From Dyella_A sp050749815 (GTDB lineage Bacteria > Pseudomonadota > Gammaproteobacteria > Xanthomonadales > Rhodanobacteraceae): a DNA stretch of 64,000 nt. The stretch spans positions 1,054,001 through 1,118,000 of the forward strand of contig NZ_CP192735.1 of assembly GCF_050749815.1 (NCBI RefSeq), written 5' to 3'. The position numbers and the translations under genes are program-made. Shown in pieces: positions 17,206-25,507 of this stretch. The notes beneath the pieces were generated by a model, which made no database searches, was not told the origin of the DNA, and saw nothing but the letters and a program-made list of their open reading frames with translations. Numbering within the stretch: position 1 is the stretch's first letter; the number at the start of each line of letters is the position of its first letter.

Positions 17206-18212
17206 CAGCCGCCGCTCTCGCTATCGCGCTCGCGCAGCAGGCGCAGCGGCTGGGCGTCGTGGCCGAGATCGCGCAGATGGCGGATCAGCGCCTCGCCATC
17301 CCCGTGGGTCACGTAGATGCGGCTCGCGCCGCTCTGCTTCACGCTCTGCAGCAGGCCCGGCCAGTCCGCATGGTCGGACACCACGAAGCCGCGGTCGTAG
17401 CCGCGCCGCCGACGGCTGCCGCGTATCTGCATCCAGCCCGAGGCAAAGCCGGTGGAGGCCTTGCCGAAGCGTTTCATCCACGGCGAGCCCGCGGCCGACG
17501 GTGGCGCCAGGATCAGCTCGCCGGCGAAGTCGCGGCCACGCGCCGACTCGCTCACCGGTTCGGTGGGCACCATGCGCACACCGGCCTCGCGGTACTGCGC
17601 TACCAGCTGCAGCATCGCGCCATGCAGGTGCACCGTGCGGTCGACGCGCGCGGCCAGCTCCGCAAGGATGCGCTGCGCCTTGCCAAGCGCGTAGCAGAAC
17701 AGCACTGCCGGCACCCCACGCCGAGCGCAGTCGTCCCACCAGGCCAACAGATCGTCGATCACGGCATCCATCGGTGGCCAGCGGTACACCGGCAATCCAA
17801 ACGTGGATTCGGTGACGAATACGTCGCACGGCACCGGCTCGAACGGCACGCAGGTGGGGTCCGGGTCGCGCTTGTAGTCGCCCGACACCACCACCACACG
17901 CCCCTCGTATTCCATCCGCACCTGCGCCGAGCCCAGCACGTGGCCGGCCGGATGCAGCGACACCGTCACCGGCCCCATGCGGAATGTGTCGCCGTAGTCG
18001 TGCGCGTCGATAGCCGAACCCAAACCCAGCCGCTCGCGCATCAGCCCCAGCCCCGCGGACGCCACGTCGTAATGCCCACTGCCCGAGCGCGCGTGGTCGC
18101 CGTGCGCGTGCGTCACCACCGCCCGCGCCACCAGCAGCATCGGGTCGATGAAGAAGTCGCCAGCTGGCACATAAAGGCCTTCCGGACGCGGCTGGAGCAG
18201 GGGATCGTTCAT
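17205..18212 (-). CDS. Ligase-associated metallo-beta-lactamase-fold DNA exonuclease
   Basis: A 335-aa protein with the MBL metal motif VVTHAHGDHAR, later HPAGHVLGSAQ and SGDYKRD, and C-terminal beta-CASP-like motifs including VVSDHADWPGLL, as in SNM1/CPSF-type nucleases. Members of this family act as DNA exonucleases and are found beside an ATP-dependent ligase, Lhr-core helicase and PdeM. The start at 18212 (MNDPLLQPRPEGLYVP) matches the family beginning; upstream in-frame sequence is Cys/Arg-rich and unlikely to be translated. It is the first gene of the four-gene operon, and its stop shares one base with the ligase start. Confidence 0.93.
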   Translation of the reverse strand: MNDPLLQPRPEGLYVPAGDFFIDPMLLVARAVVTHAHGDHARSGSGHYDVASAGLGLMRERLGLGSAIDAHDYGDTFRMGPVTVSLHPAGHVLGSAQVRMEYEGRVVVVSGDYKRDPDPTCVPFEPVPCDVFVTESTFGLPVYRWPPMDAVIDDLLAWWDDCARRGVPAVLFCYALGKAQRILAELAARVDRTVHLHGAMLQLVAQYREAGVRMVPTEPVSESARGRDFAGELILAPPSAAGSPWMKRFGKASTGFASGWMQIRGSRRRRGYDRGFVVSDHADWPGLLQSVKQSGASRIYVTHGDGEALIRHLRDLGHDAQPLRLLRERDSESGG

Positions 18213-18364
18213 GGCCGGCCATCGTAGCCAGCCAATCGTGCAGGAGGAGCAAAAGCAGCGGGCAACGGCCCGCGCAGCGCGTGGCAAAGCGCCGCATCGG
18301 CGCGATACAGTCCACGGCTGCGCCGCCGCAATCCGGCCGCCCCCAATGCCGAGCCGCCGTCGAC

Positions 18365-19012
18365 GTGACCGATCCAGCCTCCCGCTCGCTGCTTTACAGC
18401 TATCGCCGCTGCCCCTACGCGATGCGCGCCCGCATGGCGCTGCTGCAGGCCGGGCGTCCCTTCGACGCGTTTGAGATCAGCCTGCGCGACAAACCCGCCG
18501 CCCTGCTCGCCATCTCGCCCAAAGGCACCGTGCCGGTACTGCAGCTACCGGACGGTGAGGTGCTGGAAGAAAGCTGGGACATCATGTGCTGGGCCTGGTC
18601 TGAGCACGACCCGGACGGCTGGTGGAGCAGGGCGCAGACGCCGGAAAATCTCGCGCTGCTTGGCATCAACGATGGCGCATTCAAGCGGCATCTGGATCGG
18701 TACAAATATCCGGACCGCTACGCGGGCGAAACCACGCCTCGCGAGGTGCATCGCGCGGAAGCCATGGCCTGCTTGCTCGCTCCGTTGGAGGCACGGCTAC
18801 AACGGCAGCTGTACCTCAGCGGCGCCACACCCTGCGCCACCGATCTGGCCATCTTCCCGTTCGTGCGTCAGTTCGCGGGCGTTGAGCCAGCTTGGTTTTC
18901 CGAGGTAGAGATGCCGACGCTCAAGGCGTGGCTGCAAGGCTGGCTCGACAGCGGCCTCTTCGAACTGTGCATGACCAAGCTCGTGCCGCAGGTGAAGCAG
19001 GTATTCCTCTGA
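18365..19012 (+). CDS. Glutathione S-transferase family protein
   Basis: About 215 aa from a GTG at 18365. The N-terminal thioredoxin-like half has YSYRRCPYAMRARMAL with a glutaredoxin-like CPY active site and KGTVPVLQLPDGEVLEES, the cis-Pro and GSH-binding Glu-Ser. A helical C-terminal GST domain follows. The Cys-Pro-Tyr suggests a glutaredoxin-2-like or omega-like thiol transferase rather than a Ser/Tyr GST. An upstream ATG at 18281 in the same frame would add 28 low-complexity residues and is thought unlikely. The gene diverges from the repair operon with 152 bp between them. Confidence 0.87.
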   Translation: MTDPASRSLLYSYRRCPYAMRARMALLQAGRPFDAFEISLRDKPAALLAISPKGTVPVLQLPDGEVLEESWDIMCWAWSEHDPDGWWSRAQTPENLALLGINDGAFKRHLDRYKYPDRYAGETTPREVHRAEAMACLLAPLEARLQRQLYLSGATPCATDLAIFPFVRQFAGVEPAWFSEVEMPTLKAWLQGWLDSGLFELCMTKLVPQVKQVFL

Positions 19013-19119
19013 AAAGCCGGCTCTGACCCAGTTTCTGCATTTGTCTGGTCGGGATGCGTACGGATGGCAAGACAGTCGGCTCCCGAAGTCGGCGCGATCC
19101 GGCCGCCGCACGCCGCAAC

Positions 19120-19632
19120 TTATGGCGTGATCAGGATCGGCGTGCCGGGCGGCACCATCGACCAGATCCGGTCCATGTCGCCATCGCTCACGGCGATGCA
19201 GCCGCGGGTCCAGTCAAGGCGCTGGGTGATCGACGCGGCCCAGCCCAGGCCGTTCTTCTGGCCGTGGATCATGATGTCTCCGCCGGGATCCACGCCGTTG
19301 CGGCGGGCCTGCGCGCGATCCGCTGCATCCGGATACGACACGTGGATTGCCTTGTAGAACGTGCTGCGCTGGTTCTTCCGGTCGAGCAGGTAATGGCCTT
19401 CTGGCGTCCGGCCATCGCCTTGCTGCTGCTTGGCGCCGGTCGGATGCGATCCCAGCGCGACGCGGTAGCTGCCCAGCAGTTGATCGCCGTGATACAGGCT
19501 GAGGGTCCGCGTGTGCTTGATCAGGACGACGCGCGTGGCCATCTCGCTGCCCGCGGCGGGCAGCGACGTCAGCATCAGCAGCAGGGCGACGGCAGGGCCC
19601 ATCTTTTCCAACCCGCGTGGAGGACCGGTCAA
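19120..19632 (-). CDS. L,D-transpeptidase-fold (YkuD) exported protein
   Basis: A 170-aa protein with a hydrophobic signal segment (about 11-28). The YkuD domain carries MIHG (H123) and WTRGCIAVSDGDMD (catalytic C145). The form RNGVDPGGDIMIHG...TRGCIAVSD resembles the YafK/DpaA branch, whose E. coli member removes Braun lipoprotein from peptidoglycan instead of making cross-links. Either activity would be periplasmic. ATGs at 19632 and 19602 are both possible starts; the second puts the signal peptide nearer the N-terminus. It diverges from the ChaN-like gene. Confidence 0.87.
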   Translation of the reverse strand: MTGPPRGLEKMGPAVALLLMLTSLPAAGSEMATRVVLIKHTRTLSLYHGDQLLGSYRVALGSHPTGAKQQQGDGRTPEGHYLLDRKNQRSTFYKAIHVSYPDAADRAQARRNGVDPGGDIMIHGQKNGLGWAASITQRLDWTRGCIAVSDGDMDRIWSMVPPGTPILITP

Positions 19633-19759
19633 GCTTATCCGGGGGCGGGGTCAGGTTCACTTCCGCATGCGCGACAAGTAAATCCGGCCAAGATTGTCTT
19701 GCTCGTTGTTTGGGCGGTAAGACGCCAGAAGCATGATCGACTGCGATGGGGGTGGTAGC

Positions 19760-19804
19760 ACCTCGCTGTCCGTATAGTGGCCGGACCCACACAGACAGCG
19801 AGGT
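19760..19804 (+). promoter_or_regulatory. Perfect 11-bp inverted repeat upstream of the ChaN-like gene
   Basis: ACCTCGCTGTC (19760-19770) and GACAGCGAGGT (19794-19804) form a perfect inverted repeat with a 23-base spacer. The spacer holds TATAGT (19773-19778), which resembles a -10 box. The right arm ends six bases before the start codon. It could be an operator that overlaps the promoter, or a leader hairpin hiding the ribosome-binding site. Neither is proven. Confidence 0.5.
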
Positions 19805-19810
19805 CGATTC

Positions 19811-20686
19811 ATGACAAGGAAGCCTGCCTTGAACATGCTCATGGCATTCATGCTTTTTCCCGGTCTGGTACGCGCGGCCACTCCGGCATGCGATGCCTCC
19901 ATTCACGATGGTGAGCAGCCCCGAACCGCCGCATTGAAGGCGCTTGACTGTCAGCTCCAGTCACATCGATTGCTGCTTCTGGGCGAGTTGCATGGCACCG
20001 TCGAGTCTCCAGGTCTGCTCGCCGACCTGCTGCGCGGCCAGCCCGCCAAGCGCCCCGTCCGACTGGGGCTCGAATGGCCAGTTGAGCTGCAGTCCAAGGT
20101 CGACGCCTACTTTCGTTCGCAGGGCACCGCGGGCGATCGAGCGACCTTCGCCGCCGGGCGCGACTGGGCCTATTACGACGGCCGCATGAGCCAGGCGTGG
20201 CTGGCTTTGATTGATACGCTGCGCGATCTGCGTCGCCAGGGAAGGGACGTGCAGGTCTTTACCATGGAGCCCACTTACGGCACGCCGGCCGACGTAGCAG
20301 CCGCTGGAGGTCCCGTGCGGGTAAAAGAGGCGGGCATGGCGAAAGCCATTCGCGAACAGTTGAAGCACGCGCCGCCCGGTGCGCTGGTGGCTGCGCTCAT
20401 GGGCAACTATCACTCGCGTGTCGGCGCTGAGATGCCGGATCGCGAATCGTCAGTGACCTACCGGCTAGCCGCCGATCGCCCGCTGGTTGTATTGCCGCAA
20501 TCCGGGCATGGCACGTTCTGGGCGATGGTCGGGCCGGCCAGTCGTGCGTCGGTGCAGACGATCAAGGGCGACGAGCCACGTCTTTCCAAGGAAGAGGTCG
20601 TCGTGAGAACGCAGCCCTTCGTGCCAGTAGGAACAACCGTCGAGGAGATTACGGTGCCGACGTTCACGGCCTCACCCCATCCCTGA
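19811..20686 (+). CDS. ChaN/Tiki-superfamily exported protein
   Basis: A 291-aa protein with a signal peptide (1-22, ending VRAA). The mature part has the motifs of the ChaN/EreA/Tiki fold: LLLLGELHGT (Glu and His of the first active-site strand), RLGLEWP, and ALMGNYHSR near the C-terminus. ChaN family members are haem-associated lipoproteins of unclear chemistry, and Tiki and EreA relatives are hydrolases, so a periplasmic hydrolase is possible. There is no lipobox here. A perfect inverted repeat lies directly in front of the start codon. Confidence 0.75.
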   Translation: MTRKPALNMLMAFMLFPGLVRAATPACDASIHDGEQPRTAALKALDCQLQSHRLLLLGELHGTVESPGLLADLLRGQPAKRPVRLGLEWPVELQSKVDAYFRSQGTAGDRATFAAGRDWAYYDGRMSQAWLALIDTLRDLRRQGRDVQVFTMEPTYGTPADVAAAGGPVRVKEAGMAKAIREQLKHAPPGALVAALMGNYHSRVGAEMPDRESSVTYRLAADRPLVVLPQSGHGTFWAMVGPASRASVQTIKGDEPRLSKEEVVVRTQPFVPVGTTVEEITVPTFTASPHP

Positions 20687-20710
20687 TCCCGGATCGAGCG
20701 AGAGTACAAA

Positions 20711-21268
20711 CTATCCGCGCCAGTTGGCATGCACGTCCCAGAACGCCGCCGCGCGCCGGTAGGCCTCGCGATCCAGCGGCACGCCGGAGCCGCCTTCTTC
20801 CACGCCGAGCGCGTTGCGCAGCATGGTGATCGGCACCATCGGGATTTCCTCCGGTTCCATCGTGTAGAGGCAGCCGACCACGCCCCAGTCGGCGTCGATC
20901 GGCTCGCCTTCCTTGGCCAGTTGTTCGCGGCTGTAGAGGATCGGTAGCAGGTAGTTCGCCACCGGCGGTTCGACGCCCTCGAACCAGCGCACCAGCACGG
21001 GCAGCTCCTGCTTGGTGCGGGCCTCGTAGGCTGAGCGCAGCAGGTGGCGGTTGGCGTCGGTGATCGGCACGGCCATGCAGCGCGTGGAGGTCCAGTTGCG
21101 GTGCACGTGCAGGCGGCAGAACGGCGCGTATCCCTCCAGCACCTTCAGCGGGGCCTCCTCGTTGAGGCGCTGCTCGAAGGCTTCGGGGCCGCAGTCCTGG
21201 ATCGTGTTGCGGCGGGACTCGCGGGGAAACAGGCGGGCGCGGGCGAACGGGGTGAGGACGATGGACAT
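20711..21268 (-). CDS. DUF3228 family protein
   Basis: A 185-aa soluble protein (MSIVLTPFARARLFPRESRRN). Sequence character (RMAVPITDANRHLL-type, YLLPILYSREQL, DWGVVGCLYTMEPEEIPM) fits the DUF3228 family as I remember it. The function is unknown. No signal peptide or membrane segment is seen. It converges with the ChaN-like gene and precedes dmeF on the same strand by 52 bp, but there is no evidence of a link to metal efflux. Confidence 0.7.
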   Translation of the reverse strand: MSIVLTPFARARLFPRESRRNTIQDCGPEAFEQRLNEEAPLKVLEGYAPFCRLHVHRNWTSTRCMAVPITDANRHLLRSAYEARTKQELPVLVRWFEGVEPPVANYLLPILYSREQLAKEGEPIDADWGVVGCLYTMEPEEIPMVPITMLRNALGVEEGGSGVPLDREAYRRAAAFWDVHANWRG

Positions 21269-21320
21269 GGCGGGATCGAACGGAAACGGCCGCCCAGCTT
21301 AGCCCGCCTGGCCCAACGCG

Positions 21321-22295
21321 TCAGGCCTGGGCCGGGGTGATCACTTCCACCGTGACGTGGACCAGCTCCTCGTGCACCGCCAGATGCTCGCGCACCTGCG
21401 CCGGCGTCACCGGCTCGTGGCTCACCAGGGCCAGCACGCAGGCGTAGCTGCCGCGGCCCACGCGCCACACGTGCAGGTCACTGATCGCCGCCTGCGGCAG
21501 TTGCTCGCGCACCACGTCGCGGACTTCCTCCACCACCGGATGGTGCATCTCGGCATCGAGCAGGATGGCGCCGGACTCGCGCAGCAGCCCGATCGCCCAG
21601 CGTGTCACCAGCACCGCGCCGACAATCCCCATCATCGGATCCAGCCATGACGCGCCGAAGAAGCGGCCACCGAGCAGGGCGCCGATCGCCAGCAGCGAGG
21701 TGGCAGCGTCGGCGATCACGTGGATGTAGGCCGCGCGCAGGTTGACGTCGTGGTGGCCGTGGCCGCGATGGTTGTGGCCATGCTCGTGGTGGCCATGCTC
21801 GTGGTGATGCTCGTGCGAGTGACCGTGACCGTGATCACGCGGCGTATCGCGCAGCAGCCAGGCGCACAGCAGGTTCACCGCCAGACCCAGCACGGCGATC
21901 GCGATCGCCTCGTCGTAGTGGATCGGGCTCGGCGAGAACATGCGCTCGACCGACTGCCACAGCATCAGCGCGGCCACCACGCCCAGCAGCAGGGCACTGC
22001 TGAAGGCGCCGAGGATCTCGATTTTCCAGGTGCCGAAGGCGAAGCGGCGGTCGTTCGCGTAGCGCCGCGCCAATACATAGGCGCCCAGCGACAAGCCCAT
22101 CGCCAACGCGTGCGAACTCATGTGCCAGCCGTCGGCGAGCAGGGCCATGGAGTTGAGCGCATAGCCACCCACCACCTCCACCACCATCATCACCAGGGTG
22201 ATCACCACCACGCGGCGGGTATTACGCTCCGCATGGCGGGTGTCGTGGGTAAACCGGTGGTCGTGCCGGTGGGCGGAAACGTCGATGGTGGTCAT
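21321..22295 (-). CDS. dmeF: Cation diffusion facilitator, DmeF-type Co/Ni exporter
   Basis: A 324-aa CDF transporter with six predicted membrane helices. Metal-site motifs are LADGWHMSSHALAMG in helix 2 and HVIADAATS in helix 5. A very His-rich cytoplasmic loop at about 155-182 (HGHGHSHEHHHEHGHHEH) is typical of DmeF and Zn-type CDFs. A cytoplasmic C-terminal domain ends DLHVWRVG...VEVITPAQA. It should export Co2+, Ni2+ or Zn2+ in exchange for protons. The start at 22295 follows the operator described below. The divergent RcnR-type regulator makes Ni/Co the most likely substrates. Confidence 0.88.
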   Translation of the reverse strand: MTTIDVSAHRHDHRFTHDTRHAERNTRRVVVITLVMMVVEVVGGYALNSMALLADGWHMSSHALAMGLSLGAYVLARRYANDRRFAFGTWKIEILGAFSSALLLGVVAALMLWQSVERMFSPSPIHYDEAIAIAVLGLAVNLLCAWLLRDTPRDHGHGHSHEHHHEHGHHEHGHNHRGHGHHDVNLRAAYIHVIADAATSLLAIGALLGGRFFGASWLDPMMGIVGAVLVTRWAIGLLRESGAILLDAEMHHPVVEEVRDVVREQLPQAAISDLHVWRVGRGSYACVLALVSHEPVTPAQVREHLAVHEELVHVTVEVITPAQA

Positions 22296-22312
22296 GGGCG
22301 GGTGTTGGTTGG

Positions 22313-22329
22313 ATACTCCCCCGCAGTAT
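22313..22329. promoter_or_regulatory. RcnR/DmeR-type operator between dmeF and its regulator
   Basis: ATACT (22313-22317) and AGTAT (22325-22329) are inverted arms around a C-rich centre. On the minus strand the site reads TACT-GCGGGGG-AGTA. The E. coli RcnR site is TACT, a run of Gs, then AGTA, so arm sequence, spacing and G-run all agree. It lies between the divergent start codons (22295 and 22348), the expected position for metal-relieved repression of both genes. Confidence 0.85.
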
Positions 22330-22347
22330 AGGTGCCAGGAGCAGGGC

Positions 22348-22617
22348 ATGTCCCATGTGCAAGGTGATGCGAAGAAGCTGCTGGCGCGGGTGCGCCGCAT
22401 CGGCGGCCAGCTCGGCTCGGTGGAACGCGCCATCGCCGAGGGCGCCGAATGCGGCGCCGTGCTGCAGCAGCTGGCCGCCGTCCGCGGCGCCGTCAACGGT
22501 CTGATCTTCCAGATGATGGAAGGCCATCTGACCGCGCACGTGGGCGGTCAGGACAGTGGCATGCCGGAAGAGGAACTGGCGCCCGTGCTGGCGGTGTTGC
22601 GCAGCTACATGAAGTAG
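22348..22617 (+). CDS. dmeR: RcnR/DmeR-family Ni/Co-responsive repressor
   Basis: An 89-aa all-helical CsoR/RcnR-superfamily protein. The residues at the metal-binding positions are H3, C35, H60 and H64. This is the His-Cys-His-His fingerprint of RcnR (Ni/Co), not the formaldehyde sensor FrmR, which has Pro2 with Cys35. The AGGAG at 22337-22341 gives a good ribosome-binding site for the ATG at 22348. It should bind the operator upstream and release it on Ni2+ or Co2+ binding, allowing dmeF expression. Its stop is six bases from that of the convergent ABC transporter gene. Confidence 0.92.
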   Translation: MSHVQGDAKKLLARVRRIGGQLGSVERAIAEGAECGAVLQQLAAVRGAVNGLIFQMMEGHLTAHVGGQDSGMPEEELAPVLAVLRSYMK

Positions 22618-22623
22618 CCGCGA

Positions 22624-24396
22624 TCAGGCGACGAATTGCAGCTTCGCCAGCTCCGCGTACAGGCCGCCTTCGGCCAGCAGGCTTTCGTGCGTGCCCTGGG
22701 CCACGATGCGGCCGCCGTCCATCACCACGATGCGGTCGGCGCGCTGCACGGTGGCGAGGCGATGGGCGATGACCAGCGTGGTGCGACCTTTCTCCAGCCT
22801 CTCCAGCGCCTGCTGGATGGCCGCCTCGGATTGCGCGTCGAGCGCCGAGGTGGCTTCGTCGAGCAGCAGCAGCGGGGCGTCGCGCAGGATCGCGCGGGCG
22901 ATCGCCACGCGCTGGCGCTGGCCGCCGGAGAGGCGCACGCCGCGCTCGCCCATTTCGGCCTGGTAGCCGTCGTCCAGCGCGCTGATGAACTCGTGCGCCT
23001 CGGCCGCCTTGGCCGCTTCGATCACTTCGGCGTCGCTGGCGTCCTGCCGGCCGAAGCGGATGTTGTCCGCCGCGGTGCCGCTGAAGATGATCGTTTCCTG
23101 CGGCACCAGCGCGATGGCGCCGCGCAGGTCGGGCAGGGTGAGCGCGCGCAGGTCCACGCCATCGAGGGTGACCGAGCCGGACTGCGGATCGTAGAAGCGC
23201 AGCAGCAGCGAGAACACCGTGCTCTTGCCAGCTCCGGAAGGGCCGACCAGCGCGACCGTCTCGCCCGGCTGCACGGCCAGCGAAAAATCTTCCAGCGCCG
23301 CCGCGTTGGGGCGCGTGGGGTAGTGGAAGGTGACGTGGTCGAACTGCAGCGCGCCACGCGTGGGCTTGGGCAGCGCCAGCGGTTGGGCGGGTGCGGCGAT
23401 TTCCGGCTGCTCGGCCAGCAGCTCGCCGATGCGTTCCATGGCGCCGGCCGCGCGCAGCACGTCGCCCCACACTTCGGACAGGCCCGCCACCGAGCCGGCG
23501 GCGAACACCGCGTACAGCACGAACTGGCCGAGGATGCCGGCGTCAAGCGTGCCGGTCAGCACGTGGCGCGCACCGGCCCACAGCACCAGCGTGATGGCAC
23601 CGAACACCAGCACGATCACCGCCATGGTGAGCATCGAGCGCATGCCGATGCGTCGGCGCGCAGTGGCCAGTGCGCGATAGATGGCGGTGGCGTAGCGGGT
23701 GCTCTCGATGCCTTCGCGCGCATACGCCTTCACCGCGGTGGAGGCGTTGAGGGTTTCGTTGGCGATGGCCGCCGCGTCGGCGAGGCGATCCTGGCTGGCG
23801 CGCGAGAGCTTCTGCACGCGCCGGCCGAACACGAGGATCGGCAGCATCACCGCGGGAATCACCAGCGCGGTGAGCCCAGCCAGCGAGGGCGCGGTCCACA
23901 CCATCGCCACTGCAGCACCCACCAGCATCACCGCGCTGCGCAGCGCCACCGAGACGCCTGAGCCGACCAGTGCCTGCACCACCTCGGTGTCGGCGCTCAG
24001 GCGCGAGGTGAGTTCACCCACGCGGCTCTTTTCGAAGAAGCCGACATCGAGCCGGATCACATGCGCATACAGCGCATCGCGCAGCGAAGCGAGTGCGCGT
24101 TCGCTGAGCAAGGTGATGCAGAAATAACGCGCCGCCGTGGCGAAGGCGAGCACCAGCGCCACGCCGAACAGCGCCAGGAAGGTCTCGTTGATCACCGCCA
24201 GGCTGGAGTGGCCAAAGCCCTGGTCAATGATGTGGCGGAACGCCATCGGCAGCACCAGCGAGGCGCCGGAAGACATCGCCAGAAACAGCAGCCAGCCCAG
24301 CGCCAGCGCCTTGTGTGGCTTGAGGAACGGCCAGAGCTGGCGCAGGGCGCCGATGCGGCGGGCAGGGCGGGGCGTCTCGGCGGTGGCGTCGCTCAT
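22624..24396 (-). CDS. MsbA/BmrA-like ABC exporter (fused membrane and ATPase domains)
   Basis: A 590-aa half-transporter: six membrane helices in an ABC_membrane domain (about 20-310), then an ATPase with Walker A GPSGAGKST (385-393), signature LSGGQRQRVAIARA (489-502) and Walker B LLLLDEATSALD (509-520). It would work as a homodimer exporting a lipid or hydrophobic compound. Nothing adjacent identifies the substrate, and the lpxK partner typical of msbA is absent, so it is probably not the main lipid A flippase. The start at 24396 (MSDATAETPRPARR) is preferred over an Arg-rich extension. Confidence 0.92.
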   Translation of the reverse strand: MSDATAETPRPARRIGALRQLWPFLKPHKALALGWLLFLAMSSGASLVLPMAFRHIIDQGFGHSSLAVINETFLALFGVALVLAFATAARYFCITLLSERALASLRDALYAHVIRLDVGFFEKSRVGELTSRLSADTEVVQALVGSGVSVALRSAVMLVGAAVAMVWTAPSLAGLTALVIPAVMLPILVFGRRVQKLSRASQDRLADAAAIANETLNASTAVKAYAREGIESTRYATAIYRALATARRRIGMRSMLTMAVIVLVFGAITLVLWAGARHVLTGTLDAGILGQFVLYAVFAAGSVAGLSEVWGDVLRAAGAMERIGELLAEQPEIAAPAQPLALPKPTRGALQFDHVTFHYPTRPNAAALEDFSLAVQPGETVALVGPSGAGKSTVFSLLLRFYDPQSGSVTLDGVDLRALTLPDLRGAIALVPQETIIFSGTAADNIRFGRQDASDAEVIEAAKAAEAHEFISALDDGYQAEMGERGVRLSGGQRQRVAIARAILRDAPLLLLDEATSALDAQSEAAIQQALERLEKGRTTLVIAHRLATVQRADRIVVMDGGRIVAQGTHESLLAEGGLYAELAKLQFVA

Positions 24397-24524
24397 GGGA
24401 TCTCGCTGGCGGCAATGGGAGCGTGGCGCGCGTCGCACCACCGGCAGGAGGTGGGGCGGTTACGCAGCGATTCAATATCCGGGCGACGCGCGAACGGGCC
24501 GGAGCGCGCGCGCAAGATGATGCG

Positions 24525-24878
24525 TCATTCCCCGGCGGCGTAGGACTCGCAGCCCCAGCCGTCGTTGACGCCATCGAACGCTTCGGCGGCCTCGGCCAGC
24601 AGCTTCTCGAAGCCGTCGACGTTGGCGTAGGTGAGCTCCATGAAGGGATGCACCAGCACCTGCCACGGCATGTCGTCGCTCTCCTCATAGGCAGAGAACG
24701 AGACCTTCTGGTCGTTGCGCAGCAGGTGCACGGCGAACTTCAGCGCGTGGTCCTCGGACGGGAACAGCACGGCGAAATCCACTTCGCGCGGGATCGACAG
24801 ATCCTCGCCCTGCCCGACCATGTTCCACAGGGCGTCGCCATTGTGGTCATCGGGAAAAGCAGCTGGATCACGGGTCAT
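24525..24878 (-). CDS. rraB: RraB-like ribonuclease E inhibitor protein
   Basis: A 117-aa acidic protein beginning MTRDPAAFPDDHNGDALW. The core (EVDFAVLFPSEDHALKFAVHLL...VHPFMELTYANVDGFEKLLAEAAEAFDGVNDGWGCE) matches the RraB/DUF695-like family, including the closing DGWG. RraB binds the C-terminal region of RNase E in E. coli and modulates mRNA decay. This copy is shorter and lacks the very acidic tail. It lies 32 bp downstream of the yigZ-like gene on the same strand. Confidence 0.78.
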   Translation of the reverse strand: MTRDPAAFPDDHNGDALWNMVGQGEDLSIPREVDFAVLFPSEDHALKFAVHLLRNDQKVSFSAYEESDDMPWQVLVHPFMELTYANVDGFEKLLAEAAEAFDGVNDGWGCESYAAGE

Positions 24879-24910
24879 GGGCGGGTTTCCGTCAGTGGGG
24901 GATGGGGGAA

Positions 24911-25507
24911 TCAGTCGGCGCGCCGAACCAGGCTGCGGCCGCGGGTCAGGTCGGTGATGCGGATGAGCGCTTCGTCCACGCGCGCCTGGGGCAATCGCAC
25001 GACCAGGTCGGCACCTTCGGCGTGAAAGGTCTCGCTGTGCAGTATGGCCTCCAGTTCGGGCAGGCGCGCCTTGAGCAGGGCGAGGTCGGCAAAATCGCAC
25101 GACAGTGCCAGAGTGGCCATCGGCACGATCGATACGCGCTCGGCCAGGCGCAGGCACTCGGCCGCGGTACCGCCGTAGGCGCGGGCCAGTCCACCGGCGC
25201 CAAGCTTGATGCCGCCGTACCAGCGCGTGACCACCACCACGGCGTGGTCTATGCCCTGGCCTTCGATCGCCTGCAGGATCGGCCGGCCGGCGGTGCCGCC
25301 CGGTTCGCCGTCGTCGTTGAAGCGGTAGGCCTGGCCGATGCGATACGCCCAGCAGTTGTGCGTGGCCGCCGCATCGCTCACTTCCTGCACGAAGGCCAGC
25401 GCTTCCTCGGGTGTATCCACCGGTGCGGCCAGCGCGAGGAAGCGGCTCTTCTTGATGTCCTGTTCGTGCTGACAACGACCCGCCAGCGCCTGCAACGCCT
25501 CACTCAC
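24911..25507 (-). CDS. yigZ: YigZ/IMPACT family protein
   Basis: A 198-aa protein starting with GTG at 25507, supported by a GTGA overlap with the stop of the upstream gene. The N-terminal UPF0029 domain has KKSRFLALAAPV, NCWAYRIG, DDGEPGGTAGRPILQAIEG and VVVTRWYGGIKLGAGGL, all diagnostic for YigZ. A C-terminal DUF1949 domain follows. The eukaryotic relative IMPACT regulates Gcn2; the bacterial function is not settled, and RNA or ribosome binding has been suggested. Confidence 0.9.
   Translation of the reverse strand: MSEALQALAGRCQHEQDIKKSRFLALAAPVDTPEEALAFVQEVSDAAATHNCWAYRIGQAYRFNDDGEPGGTAGRPILQAIEGQGIDHAVVVVTRWYGGIKLGAGGLARAYGGTAAECLRLAERVSIVPMATLALSCDFADLALLKARLPELEAILHSETFHAEGADLVVRLPQARVDEALIRITDLTRGRSLVRRAD

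Noticed and set aside
19640..19665. GGGGTCAGGTTCACTT-like tract, reminiscent of the ends of Y1-transposase-associated repeats
   Set aside because: Only one short copy, no matching inverted partner nearby; CTCTGACCCAGTTT at 19021 is too different to count as a partner.
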